DNA of 64,000 nt from Pseudophaeomoniella oleicola. Lineage: Eukaryota > Ascomycota > Eurotiomycetes > Phaeomoniellales > Phaeomoniellaceae. The stretch lies in contig QWDQ01000007.1 of assembly GCA_003868215.1 (NCBI GenBank), positions 434,001 to 498,000 of the forward strand, read 5' to 3'. The position numbers were made by a program, and so were the translations under genes. Below, piece after piece: positions 10,661 to 22,021 of this stretch. How positions within the stretch are numbered: the first letter of the stretch is position 1; the number at the start of each line of letters is the position of its first letter. The notes under the pieces are model-generated. The model did no database searches. It was given only the letters and a program-made list of their open reading frames with translations, and was not told the DNA's origin.

Positions 10661-11454
10661 ATGTCTGCCAACAGCAGCTCCCCACGCAAGACTACCGTAA
10701 GTATTTCCAGCATTTCTTGATTGGTTCTCGTCATTTTCTGGCCCTATGTGTGAGCTGGGCAGGTGGGGGAAGCAGCGAGCTGTGATGCTTCCTGATATAT
10801 CCTCGGAAGCATCATCTGGTCGCTCCGATTCCTCAACAGTGTCTAACAACCTTGCAGGAACATCTGGCTACTTTGCCAGCTTCCAATTCTGTCACAGCTT
10901 TGCAATCTTCCACCATGCGCGCTCCAGAAACAGCAAGCCAAACTGCAGACACTCTTGCTAAGTCCATGCAAGACCTCAGCTTCCGCATGAAGAAAACACC
11001 ATCGAAGCACCACCACCATAGGAAATCCCAATCACCCACCAAAACATCCAAGCCGGCCCCTCTTCGCATTCAAGGCACATTCGGCACTAGAATCGCAAAA
11101 TCCAACATCGTTGTCGGTCGCATTCCCACCCCGCGTAGCGGCACTTTCAAGACGATCATCAAACATGGAGGCCTCCTACCAACTCCCCCCTCCAGCAACA
11201 AGACACTCAAGCAAGCCATCATAGATCATCGCAAGAGCCACCCAGAGTCCTGTGACCTCATGCCATCTACTGATTGGTACACCTGCCTCAGCCCATCCTT
11301 CTTGAGTCCCAATATCTACCCAGCGGAGCAGATCGAGGTTAAGGTCGCAGACACCATGGCCATGGAGGAAGGTGCTGTCAATGGCGATGGCGAGGATGAG
11401 GAGATCAACGGTGATGACTTTTGGCTCGATATTGAGAGCGATGATGACATGTAA
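10661..11454 (+). CDS. Unknown basic/acidic two-part protein, 210 aa
   Basis: Exons 10661-10696 (12 codons) and 10858-11454 join in phase 0. The 161-nt intron has donor GTAAGTAT, branch GTCTAAC and acceptor TTGCAG. The first two thirds are basic and Ser/Thr/Pro/Lys-rich, with a KKTPSKHHHHRKSQSP segment and the ordered-looking block GTFGTRIAKSNIVVGRIPTP (about residues 90-110), then GTFKTIIKHGGLLPTPPSS. The last 40 residues are very acidic (GDGEDEEINGDDFWLDIESD). There is no signal peptide or membrane segment. The basic-then-acidic layout suggests a nuclear protein, but I do not recognise the family. The C/T-rich leader and clean intron make it a believable gene. Confidence 0.7.
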
Positions 11455-12347
11455 GCTAAGAACGATTGGGTACAACAGTTGGCCGTCATGGGAATTGGAG
11501 GACCGGTAACTTGCTGTTGTCATGTACTCTCTTACGAATTGTACTTTTGGAGTGTGGTCAAGGCACTTTGGGAAAGATCTGATAGTGACTCAGCGCTATT
11601 CGGTCACAGCTTTGGACTGGATAATTACAACTCAGGTATGAACTTGGGATAGAGGTCTCCTCGCTCTCATAGCTACTGGAGACTTATGTATTCTAGCTTG
11701 AGATAGGTGACAACCATCAGCTGTAATCATAACTCGCTGAACATCCAATAACTATTCCTTCTACTTAAAGTACGCCCCTGAAACCAGCAAGATACAAGCT
11801 CTATTTCCATCAATGTGTACAGACGCCTCTTTCAGGTGTTCATGGACACAGATAGGTATCCGCCCCTATGCTAGTTGTCGTGTGATTTGTCCCCAGATGT
11901 TTACACCGCATGGCAATAGATTCACCACGCATGCGGAGCAGTCTAAGAGGATCATCTCGCCGATCTAATGTTCCGCAACCCTCAAGGCGCGGGTGTTTTG
12001 GTGAGGAGAGGGATGATCTGGCGTTCGCCGTGTGGCTGGCACAGTATTGCTAGCGTTTGCAGTTTGCTTTGTCTTGTGACAAGCATGAGATTGAAAGACT
12101 TGTCTGACCTCCAAACTTTGCGAAGATCGTCAGGCAACCACAGCTCAGGTTGATGTTATCATGGTCTTTCATGGGATGTTGTTCTGGTCTTTGCTTGCTT
12201 GAACAGTACTGACTGTCACATGCATGGACCAATTGTGTAAAGTTTCGGACTTGACAAGAAGCGGCAGGCGTGCTAGGAAGCTAGGCATTGGCTTCGAACG
12301 ACGCTGAGGTGAACCTATTACGTCTTGTTTCTGTAGAATCTGTCCTC
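11455..12347. other. Convergent 3' region, no gene seen
   Basis: Space between the converging 210-aa gene and FMC1. Only short frames occur on either strand. A TGACTCA heptamer (the Gcn4/CpcA-type word) sits at about 11586, but it is not near any start codon and is probably chance. Confidence 0.45.
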
Positions 12348-12701
12348 TCATTGCTTTCCACCGTTGTTGCTGGGTACATAATCTTCTGGCAATTCCATTC
12401 CCACCCTCTTTGCTGTCAGCTTGACCCTGTCTTCTTCATCCATGTTCATTCCGGGATTATAGCGCTCCAATAGGGTCGCATACATCCTTTGCGACTTTGC
12501 ATATCTGATGAATTGCTCAACCTCGTGGCTTTGCTGCGTCGAGGAAGTGTTACTTGGCGGAGGCGATGCAAAAAAATCGCGGAGGCGGCTGTGAAGAGGC
12601 GACCGGGCAGACAGAGGTCTCGACGGCAGCTCTCGAAGCAGTGAACGATAGAGAGAGCGGACGTGCGGCTGAGAGCCTATAGCGACTGGATTCGACATCA
12701 T
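12348..12701 (-). CDS. FMC1: Mitochondrial F1-ATP synthase assembly factor Fmc1 (LYR family)
   Basis: Fmc1 supports assembly or stability of the mitochondrial F1 sector together with the Atp12 chaperone. The frame encodes 117 aa, a normal length, in one exon. The LYR motif and its partner residues are present near the N-terminus (RSLYRSLLRELP, about residues 15-26), followed by the family block FIRYAKSQRMYATLLERYNP (about 65-85) and the C-terminal DRVKLTAKRVGMELP. Two adjacent ATGs (12701 and 12698) are possible starts. It is divergent from the mL61 gene across about 330 bp, so two mitochondrial genes share one upstream region. Confidence 0.88.
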   Translation of the reverse strand: MMSNPVAIGSQPHVRSLYRSLLRELPSRPLSARSPLHSRLRDFFASPPPSNTSSTQQSHEVEQFIRYAKSQRMYATLLERYNPGMNMDEEDRVKLTAKRVGMELPEDYVPSNNGGKQ

Positions 12702-13034
12702 GCTATGAACGCTTTAGATCAACATGAGAAGTCGAGTCTCGAAAATGAAGGAAAATAGAGTTAGACGGCTACAAGATCAGTAGCTGTTAGAACAGCATAG
12801 GCCTTGGCATAAATTTGGTCCAGGGTCCGCGGACTGCGACAATGACACTTGAAATTTCATGGAAGCTACAACTAGACCGGAGCATTAAGAGAGGCTGACA
12901 GCAAACTACAGTCTTTCATATCCCCTGCCTCTACCTAGTCAGCGTCTGTAGGATTGGTCCTGGCTGAGACCGACCATACATTCTATTAACATCCCCAAAT
13001 CCCCTGGAGCAGTTTGCTCCTGTCGATTCCCAGA
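12702..13034. promoter_or_regulatory. Shared divergent promoter of FMC1 and mL61
   Basis: 333 bp separate the start codons of two oppositely transcribed genes for mitochondrial proteins. No TATA box or named operator is obvious. Co-regulation is inferred from the arrangement. Confidence 0.5.
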
Positions 13035-13866
13035 ATGGTCAACATTTTGAAGCGGATGCGCAAACTGGACGAGGTAATTTATTCAATACCTTCTGTGGCT
13101 TTTACAGTGACACAGGACTTCTTACTGACCTTCTGCTCCTCAGCGTCTTCTTCGAATACGCAATGGCGCTGGTGCCGCCAGGATACCGGCACCTACTACT
13201 CAGATACCTTTCATAACGCGCGTTCACTTAACTCATCCCTTCGGTCCTGGGACTTTCACAAACAAATACCATGGATCTCGGTTGTTTTGGCGGAATCATT
13301 TACGGCGGTTAAAGTTCTACAATCCAGCTCTTCCTATTAGCGTCACCCATGAGAAGGTCGCCGGGAATATCAGAACGGGGCATGTAGAGGGATCAAATAC
13401 AACAGGGGAATCCAAACTTGAGGGTGATACTGGGGAGCAGATCGAAAGCAACGCAGAAGCGTCATTGACGGTATTCTTTGATAACACCATAACCGCAATG
13501 GACAAAGGGAAGTCCTATGAAGATTACCTACCCACACAGACAACCGCTTCCACGCCTGCCGCTTCACCTTCTGCAGCAAGTACATCTTCGGCGGCACACA
13601 CTGCAACAGCTAGAGGATCTGCTACGCTGGATACGAGGGGGAAAACGGCAGATGAGATCTGGCAATGGTTCCAGGAGGTTACCGGAGCCATCGATGTACC
13701 AATGAGTGAAGAGGATAGGCGAAGGAGGGCTGAGCTGGATGCACACAACGTGCAAGCAGAGGTGGACAGACAGCTGGTCAAGAAGGGTCTGGAGGCTATA
13801 CGCGCGCACGAGGCGATGTTGAGGAAGGCCAGAGGCGACGCTGAGAAGCTGAAAAGCGAGTCGTGA
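13035..13866 (+). CDS. Mitochondrial large-subunit ribosomal protein mL61 (MRP49-like)
   Basis: Exons 13035-13073 and 13144-13866 join in phase 0 to give 253 aa. The fungal MRP49 start MVNILKRMRKL is encoded by exon 1, and LLRIRNGAGAARIP follows. The thioredoxin-like L51/S25/CI-B8 core is visible at about residues 30-120 (HLTHPFGPGTFTNKYHGSR, then FWRNHLRRLKFYNPALPISV and, later, SLTVFFDN). The yeast protein is about 137 aa, so this one carries long extra segments: an acidic Gly/Thr insertion before the last strand, an Ala/Ser/Thr-rich linker and a charged helical tail (about 180-253). The intron is 70 nt with donor GTAATT. Assignment rests on the CI-B8 core and the N-terminus. Confidence 0.85.
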
Positions 13867-14866
13867 GTGACTTGCGCGAAAACCCAAAGGATCTTGCCAT
13901 TGTGGACGCTATGTTCGGGTTTCTTGAATCAACGCAGCGTACCGTGGGAGCGTAATTACAGGGATTTATTGGACCATGACTTTCTTGCGAAGAATGGGCA
14001 GGGCCTGAACGAGACCCGCCCTTTTGAATACTGTATATATATTTCCCAGACCATCCTGATCCCGCATCCAACGTTACGCTTGAAAGGTCTGAGAATTGGG
14101 ACAGGCGAGGCGTTGGGACAACTGGAGTGGAAGAGCTGTATGTTCTATAATTGCTACATCAACCAGATACCATCCTGACTCTACTTTGCTTGAACATGAA
14201 ATTACTTGTAGAGGCTGTCTATTTTGAGTACATCATACCTGATAACTAAGTTAGTCTGTAGATGCAAGCCATTTCCCGTTTGGCCTTTCCTCCTTTGATG
14301 CAAGCCTCAGGCAGCCCAAAGTCCAAGGGGATCTGATAAGCAACTCACCTGATGAGCCTCCCTAACCAACCACAATCGCTATTCACAATAATTACCAGAT
14401 CGATCCATCTATCACACAGAGGTTGCTTTAATCATCTCTCATCGTATCTGCATCTATTTTTCATCTTGTGAGTTGCCTCCATTGCGCGTCTTTGCCTCTT
14501 CATTCATCACCGGTGACTTGTACTGTATCATCTTGGCGATTGCAGTTCTGCGGACTCTGTACTCGTAATTACATAGCCACCATACGTCAACGCTAAACTG
14601 AAAAGAACAATCTTACGGTTTGAGTATTCCAATTGACCAAAACCGTCACAGTGGCTACCTCACAGGCTCTCGCTAGCCACCCCGCTGTGCTCTACCCTGC
14701 CTATTCCTACCACCACTCTCAGCATCGCCGACATCACTCCTACTCTGCCGTAGCTTCGCCAGTCGTCGCTTCCACAGACGTTGCTCCCAAAACGCTCCCA
14801 GGAGGTGCATCATCAAATCGCAGTCGCGCAGGATCTCTCGGATACGCTCCGACCTCACGGACAGGC
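13867..14866. promoter_or_regulatory. mL61 3' end and epsin promoter/leader
   Basis: Both flanking genes read rightward. The half nearest epsin (about 14350-14760) is C/T-rich with long pyrimidine runs and a frame that stays open to the epsin ATG without containing an earlier ATG. This fits a long 5' leader, possibly with an intron (a donor-like GTGAGTTG at about 14467). No other gene is supported. Confidence 0.4.
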
Positions 14867-16681
14867 ATGTCTAAAGTCGTCAGGACTGTCAAAAATGTCA
14901 CCAAAGGCTATTCCTCAGTGCAGGTCAAGGTTCGAAATGGTAGGTGCTCCTGCGCGCAATGGTTATGAAGGCGCATGGGTTAATGTGGCATTGCAGCTAC
15001 CAGCAACGATCCATGGGGCCCAACAGGGACCGACATGGCAGAGATCGCTGCAATGACCTTCAATAGGTAGGTGTCAGAGCATCCAGCGTCTCGAACATGT
15101 ATTGACGAAGATCCAGTCCAAGTGATTTCTATGAAATCATGGATATGTTGGATAAGCGACTGAACGATAAAGGAAAGAACTGGAGACATGTCCTCAAGTC
15201 GCTGAAGGTGCTTGATTATTGTTTGCACGAAGGGTCAGAGCTCGTTGTCACATGGGCGCGCAAGAACGTCTACATCATCAAGACGCTGAGAGAATTCCAA
15301 TACGTCGACGAAGAGGGCAGGGATGTTGGCCAAAATAGTATGCAAGCTCCACCGCTCTTCTGTTCACACTGACAAAACTACAGTCCGAGTCGCCGCTAAA
15401 GAACTAACCTCTCTAATCATGGACGAGGAACGACTGCGCAGTGAACGATCTGACCGAAAGCTGTGGAAATCGCGGGTCAACGGTCTTGACGAGTACCGAC
15501 CGGAACACATATCAGGCCCAAGTCAACCGCAACGACGTCGACCACAGGGGGACGACGACGATACTGAGTTCAAGCTGGCAGTCGAAGCAAGCAAGCACGA
15601 AGCGGAAGAAGAAGAGAGACGTAGGAGAGCTAAAGTCGTGCAGACAGAAGATGATGATGACCTTGCAAAGGCTATCAAACTAAGCAAGGAAGAGGAAGAG
15701 TTGCGTCGACGCGAACTTGAGAACCAGAATGCGTCTTCTTTGTTTGATGATACTCCTGCGCCAACTCAGCCTCAACCGACTGGCTGGAACCAAGGCTATC
15801 AACAACAACCACAAGTTGATTGGTTCGGCAACCCTATCCAGCAGGCACAAGCGACAGGCTATCTGAACAATCAGTATGCACAACCCACCGGGATGCAAAC
15901 ACAAGCGACAGGATATCAGAATGGTTACGGCAACGGATTTGGAGCTCAGCCTACGGGGTATGACCAGTTTGGACAACAGCCATTCTTGCAGCAGCAAAAC
16001 ACCATTCAACCTCAGCAGACAGCGTTCAACAATCCCTATGCACAAAACAACGTCTTCGGTCAACAATCTCCGCAACAACAACAGCCACAAGCTGGTAGTC
16101 ACAACCCATGGGCAACAAACGCTCAACAACAGGCTGATGGTCTCAAGCCGATGCCTACTGGGTCGAACAATCCGTTTGCCAGCGGCTTCGGTCGCCCGCA
16201 ACCTCAGAATATGAAGACAAGCCCACCGACTATGGACTCATTGTCTGAAGGACGGGCTACAACATCGTTCGCATCGCAGCAGATGATGTCACCAAACCCA
16301 ATTGCAAACTTCCAAGCTCCACAACAACCACAACAGACAGCCTCGAAACCGGTCAACCCGCAACACGCAAGACTCAACGAGCTACTTTCAACCGGTGAAG
16401 GACAAGACACATTTGGAAATGTCGGTGACCTTAGAATCCCAGCCCAGCATACAGCACCAGGAACATTCGTCAACTCCGCAGGACACGGATCGAGTAGGCT
16501 TCAACCGACACAAACTGGCAACAACCCATTTTTCACCTCTCAGCCTACTGGCTTCGCACAATCACAAGTTCCTGCCCAAACTGGCCCTGTTTTTGGAGGA
16601 GGATATGGTCAGCACAACAACAATCCGTTTGGATCACGACCTGCCGGACAAGCTCCTAACGGTAGTTTGATTGATTTTTGA
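14867..16681 (+). CDS. Epsin (Ent1/Ent2-type endocytic adaptor)
   Basis: Clathrin adaptor that binds PtdIns(4,5)P2, ubiquitinated cargo, EH-domain proteins and clathrin at endocytic sites. Four exons (14867-14939, 14997-15066, 15117-15337, 15384-16681) give 553 aa, and all junctions keep frame. The ENTH domain (about 1-135) starts MSKVVRTVKNVTKGYSSVQV and includes SNDPWGPTG. Two ubiquitin-interacting motifs follow at about 180-197 (EFKLAVEASK) and 211-228 (DDLAKAIKLSKEEE). The Gln/Asn/Pro-rich tail contains NPF motifs (NNPFASG, NNPFFTS, NNPFGSR) and several QPTG/QATG and LQPTQTG repeats that resemble Ark1/Prk1 kinase sites. The extreme C-terminus, GSLIDF, matches the clathrin-box end of yeast epsins (LIDL). 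Confidence 0.95.
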
Positions 16682-17722
16682 TGAGCTGAGTCCTTGTGGT
16701 CCCCTTTCAGTTGAACAAGGAAGGGAAAAGAAAAGGGGAGGTGCGAATGACAGTGAAATCTTTTCATGTACGGCCAGCGAGACTACCATTCTGCCTTCTT
16801 TTTTTTCCTGTGTGTGTTCTGTCTTTCCCTCTACCAACCATCAATCATCGCACCATCGCACCGTCATCACAAATTCTTGTTATTAGGTAGTATATAACTG
16901 CAAAGTGATTCCCCATCCCAAATTCATCATTGCAATTTTGCAGCAATTTACCTCTTCTGTTTGATTTGTAGGTTCTTACTGTATATATCACACAAGGGAC
17001 ATAATGCGTGTAGTATTGGTATATCTTTAATGTCTAGGCGATCAAATTGGTAGATACATTAATTAAGGTAGTTACCATATAATTATCTTATCTGACTTGA
17101 AACTCTTCTTTTCCTCTTTTTTCTCATTTGAGTTTTCTAATTAATTAGCTTGAGGAAGGAAGAAGAGAGACAGACAGACAGACAGACGGGGTTTTTTGTT
17201 ATGTCTGTCTTGTCTAATTACTAAGCTATCCGAGATATCTATTCGGATTTTTCATGTATTGCCTGTATATCTAAGATATATATGTATATATAGTACATGT
17301 ACTTACATACAATCCAACGAGATCAAAAAGGGGCGGGAATTTTCTTTTCCAGTAACTTACGGAAATACTAAGATAGGAGGGGGGGCTTTTTACTTTTTTT
17401 TTTTTTCTTTAAGAAAAGATTCATGGGCGTAGAAAAAAAGGAAAGGGAGATATGATGATGATGATGATACAAAGATTTTCATAAGTATAGATAGGTACGG
17501 TAGGTACTTACCCTCCGAGATAAAAAAATAAAAAGATAAGTTATATTAACAATATACATATACATAGCACCCGCACCCACCCAATCCAACAAGAAAGAGA
17601 AGGAAAGTAGAATATTTTTCTTTTGTAAAAGAAGGCAACTCGCTCAGTAATTTACTAAATAAGACCCCCCCCCAAAAAAAGTAGGGGAGGGTTTTCTTTT
17701 TGGCCGGCGCTGCTAGCAACTC
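16682..17722. other. Convergent 3' region, A/T-rich with microsatellites
   Basis: Between the epsin and HMG-box stop codons. The stretch is A/T-rich with mononucleotide runs (poly-T near 17393-17410, C/A runs near 17666-17680), a (GACA)n tract at about 17168-17188, and a (GAT)n tract at about 17453-17468. GGTACTTA/TAGGTACGGTAGGTAC words occur near 17493-17512. No ORF is credible; it should hold both 3' UTRs. Confidence 0.55.
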
Positions 17723-20700
17723 TCACTTCCTCAGGAATTCGTCAACTTCGAAACCGACTCTTCGCAGGGCTTTTTCGTCGATGATGGTGCTATTGTTGGT
17801 AGAGTTGCCGCTGCCACTGGCACTGCCACTGACTGTAACAGCAGCAGTGGGAATGGGTGATGGATTTGGGGGGACAGTGACGACGACGGCACGGGAATCG
17901 GCGAGGCGGATTTCGACGTTTGTTTGAGATTCTCTGCTATTACTAGCGGCAGCAGCAGCAGTAGTAGCGTTAGCGCCGGAAGATGAGGTCGTCGTGGCGA
18001 TGCTGCTGGTGCTGCCGACGGGGGAGGACGGAGCGTCATCGCGCACGACGACGGTGATGTCGGCGCCGACGCAGCCGCGCATGAGGGCGGCGCTCCATTG
18101 CCAGTGGTCGAGCGGGGCGTAAGAGTCGAGGATTGGGATCGTCGTGGCGGCAGTGTCGATTAGAGTGAGGTGGTAGGCTGGGATGAGGGCGATGGGGATG
18201 AGAGAGGTTGTTGATGAAGGTGCTAGAGCCGGGGGAGGGGGGAGAGTCTTGGGAGAGAGAGAAATGGAGGTGCGTGATCGGGGTTGAGATTCGGTGGTTG
18301 AGGTTGAGTCGAGCTGAAGGTGAGATGTTGCGGTTGTTATTGTAGGAGTTGCAGTCGCGATTGGTGTCGTCGTGTCCATTGTCATCGTGACATCTTCGGT
18401 CTCTTTGGGTGAGGATGATTGTGGCTGATCAGGATGATTGCTTTCGGTCTCTTTCTGCCCTGTTGTGGTGGCTTCATTCGCGGACGACGACTCATAACCC
18501 TCCTTCTTCTCACTACTACCAGCATTATTGAACTCAGGAGCTGTAGTGATCCATTCCACCATCTCCCTACTCCTCATGTGACATTCCTTGACGATATCCA
18601 AGTACCTCAATTTCGCTTCATCCGCTGCCGCTGTTGGGTCCCCTTCGCGGTCCTTGCACTCGAGTAAAGGTCCCATGTCGACCGCGTCAAACTTCTTGAC
18701 AACGAATTTGCCATCATCTTTGCCGAGAAAGCCGGCCAGGAAGTCAGTCATCGAGCTGACTTTCGCAGGGTCGGTTCCTTCAACAGCGATAATCGCACCG
18801 CGTACCTGAGCTGGCTGGGGAGGACCTGTGGGTGAAGTTGAGGTTGATCGAGATGGGGTATTGGGTAATGGTGGAGCAACTTTGGCGAGGATCTTGATCT
18901 TATTGAGAGGTGGGACGGAGACGATAGTAGCGTGGACATTAGGTGGACTGGTGGCCATGATCATCTCTCCTCTCGGAGTCAGAGGAGCCTTGTTACCTGT
19001 CTGAAGAGGAGGAAGGGTCAGGTTTTCAGAAGGATGACTTCCAGGACTTGCTCTGTAGCCGCGAGGTGGTGGACCCATGGCTACACCCGCGTTTGGTGGA
19101 GCACGAGGGAATGGTCCTTCTTGCGGACGAGGTAGAGAGCCGCGGCGTGGAGTAGAACTATAGAAAGGATGTGGAGTGTCCGGGTTTTGAGGCCCATGGA
19201 CAGCTACGGCATCGCCAGTTCGCGGCGGGATGTAGATTCCTGTGTTGAAGCGACGACGTTTTGCATCAGGAGACATTGGCCCAGGGCCGTAGTCTCTATA
19301 TCCTGGAGGTGGAGGTTGAGGCATGCTCGCGTAATCTTCCATTGGTCTAGTTCTTGCCGCACTGTGTGGTGGACTCGTGGTTGAGTAACTCATCCTGCTA
19401 TTCGGCGGAGGAGGTGGAGGAACACCGACACGCTGAGAATATGCCCTTAGTGGCATGGCTGAGCCTGGCTGTTGCATATGCATTGCTGGCCCTGAATGGC
19501 CTGCTGCTGTTGGACTAAATGGGGAATCTGGTGTCGAAGGTGGGTTCATAACCTTTCCACCACACCTCAGGCAATTTCCGGATGGACTGACAGCGCTTGA
19601 TCCTGGCTGTCTGTCTTGGGCAGTTGAAGGTGAGATTGTTTCACCACTAGCCGCTGAGGTAGAATTTCTTCCGTACCGGCGTGGTTGATAACGATAGTCA
19701 GGATATTGCTGTTGATGTCTCGCTTTTTCTTCCTGTTATAAAATTATTAGTTCCGACAGACAAAATGGCAACTCCAGGAGTACTAAACATACTTCAGCAA
19801 GGGCCTTCCATTCGTCTTTCGTCTTTTGTGGTAGATCACTCCACTGCTTGCCAATGATTTTGCTGATTTCGGGATTTGCTAAGCCTGGATTCTGCGCAAC
19901 TACTGCCGCTTGGTGATGCTGCCGATATAGGATGAATGCTGGAGTAGTGTCATAAGTTAGCTATGTGTTGAGACACGAGGCCAGTGAATAAAAGTATGCC
20001 GTTTTCTAGACCATCAAAGAGCACAATCAAAGACAAAGCGCAACAAAGGCGTCATTGTAGTAGGCTCATGGGTGCAAGAAAAATACAGTCACAGTACTCG
20101 AGCGACAGTGATACTGTCATCCGTTCCCAGTCACATTGCCATGCTGACAAAAGAATGGAAGAGACAAAGGGTAAAGAAACGCACGTACCATTCCTCGGTC
20201 TGGGAATCTTCGGATCTTGCCTACAAAGGCAGAATTGCGGCGGTACACCTCCCGTTGCAGATGTGCTCCCGCCCACATTCTGATCGCCTCCTGGCGGTCC
20301 TATCAGAGTCGGAGATGGATCTTTAGAGCTTGAGCTTCGTATGGATTCATCGTCCCCTGCCATCAAACTTGCCCGTCTCTTCCGCGAGTCAGGAATATGA
20401 GATGGGATGGCATTTTCGGAAATACTCGATGGTAAATACGGACGTCTTGTGTCAGGGGATAATGGCCGAGCTCCTCCTTTGTCTGCTTGCTCGTTTCTCT
20501 CTGCCGCACTGGCCACATTGCTTAGATGTAACAAGGGATTCGAATGGTGAATTGCTTCCGCATCCGGCTGAGGAGGACTGTGACCTCTACGTTGCGGTTC
20601 CGAAGAAAAGGAGGAGAGAGTCGCGACAGTGCTTCGCCTACCCAAACCAAAATCCTGTCCTGTCCTAGCCGGTGAAACAGCTTTTGAATCCGACCTTGAC

Positions 20701-20939
20701 ACCACTTGGTAATCAGATCCATAGCTCGCTCCTTGATGCTGAAGAGGAAAGTAAGCACTGTTCCGCCGGTCATGGGCTGACAGAATCAGGGGTGAGTGGT
20801 GATCGAGAATCGGACCGCTGGTAGGGGGCATATGTGATTGATAATCGCGATCATATGCTGCCGGTTCCAGGATTGCTGGCGGCCTAGGCAGTACCCGATG
20901 CCAAGGCAATGAGGCCGGATCACTCATTAGGGTCGTCAT
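17723..20939 (-). CDS. HMG-box (MATA_HMG type) transcription factor, 968 aa
   Basis: Three exons (20939-20189, 19938-19793, 19732-17723) give 968 aa. The HMG box is built from all three: PKIPRPRN from exon 1, AFILYRQHHQAAVVAQNPGL through DEWKALAE from exon 2, and EEKARHQQQYPDYRYQPRR from exon 3 (about residues 243-315). RPRNAFILYR and YPDYRYQPRR are hallmarks of the MATA/Ste11-type sequence-specific HMG class, which includes sexual-development regulators. The N-terminus is Ser/Pro-rich with an RKRR basic patch; after the box come CLRCGGK, proline runs and a KRRR patch, and the C-terminal third is Ser/Thr-rich low complexity. Introns are 250 and 60 nt with GCTAAC and CTAAT branch sites. First in-frame ATG is at 20939. 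The target genes are unknown; resemblance to Ste11/HMG5-like factors is inference. Confidence 0.9.
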
Positions 20940-21983
20940 GGGTGAAGAAGGTGATTGTATATGACAGAGAAGAACAGTAAGGATGATGGCAAAGGAAAGG
21001 TCAAAGCAAAGGTCAATGGACACAAGGGATTCTCAGTCCAGCAAACAATAAAAAGATGCGATATGATAAGTTGAAAGCGAAAGGGCAGCAAATCTGCAGT
21101 CGCTTCTTGTCAAGGGCGTACAATGGGAATGAGGAATGCTGGGTGAGATGAGCAGGGCTCAAGGCAGTAAGCGGTTGGTGACACAACTTGGACCACCCAA
21201 CAGAGAAAGCGACAGTGGGATATTGAGATTGAGGAACGACAAACAGGAAGAAAGAGGTTCTTTGAAAGGAGAAAGAATAGAGACATGACAAGTTGTGCTT
21301 CCCCCTCCATCAGGATCTTCCTTGTCCTGTCTCTCTTCATGTTGCCTTTTTCCTTCCTTTGCTCAGACATGGTCACAGTATGGAACAAAGGCAGCAAACA
21401 ATCTTATCCGTGAATCAACGCAAGCGGCAGTCGGAATGTCACGATTTTAACGGCCTGGCCCTAAGACGGAGCACAAGTGACATATTGGGACCATTGGGAC
21501 CCATGGGAACCCCCCAAGGGAACTCCACCGTTCGGTAGCTAAGCAATGAGCAGACTTGTGTTCGTTGTGCAGGCCTTTACCAGTGGCATTGCAATTGTTT
21601 TGCTTTCCTTTGTTCTCGTTCTCTTGCTGTTGCAACAATCCGAATGCGGTGAAAATTGCGGGTAGAGCCATCAACGTGCCATGGACCAATCAGACGTCGA
21701 ATGACCGGAAACAATGCACCAGCCAGGAATGCGGAACGCGAAACCAGAACAAAGAAAGGAACAGCCAACACCGTTCTCTTTGCTTCTCTAGAGTCTACTA
21801 CCTACGAATACATAGTATAACTCCTCATCATTACTCGTTATTTCGTTACTCGCGTGAGAAAGATTCTATTAGACTTCGTATATTGTTTTAGAGCATACCA
21901 GACGTGGAATGCTTCCCCATAGCCAGAATGCACGGTTTCTCCTACTCCCCCTCTTCTCCCTTTCTCTATCCCGTCGCCTGCCC

Positions 21984-22021
<38 letters not shown>

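Noticed and set aside
11586-11592. TGACTCA (Gcn4/CpcA-type) word
   Set aside because: It lies in a convergent 3' region, far from any start codon. A single 7-mer is expected by chance in 64 kb.
14633-14866. Upstream in-frame extension of epsin
   Set aside because: It has no ATG, and the ENTH domain normally starts at the MSKVVR methionine chosen.
15680-16201. 173-codon minus-strand leucine-rich frame inside epsin
   Set aside because: It is the mirror of the Gln/Asn-rich epsin tail (CAA/CAG read backwards gives Leu), not a gene.
20940-21023. Hydrophobic N-terminal extension of the HMG-box protein
   Set aside because: It needs a GTG start. The first ATG is 20939, and a membrane-like leader makes no sense for a nuclear factor.
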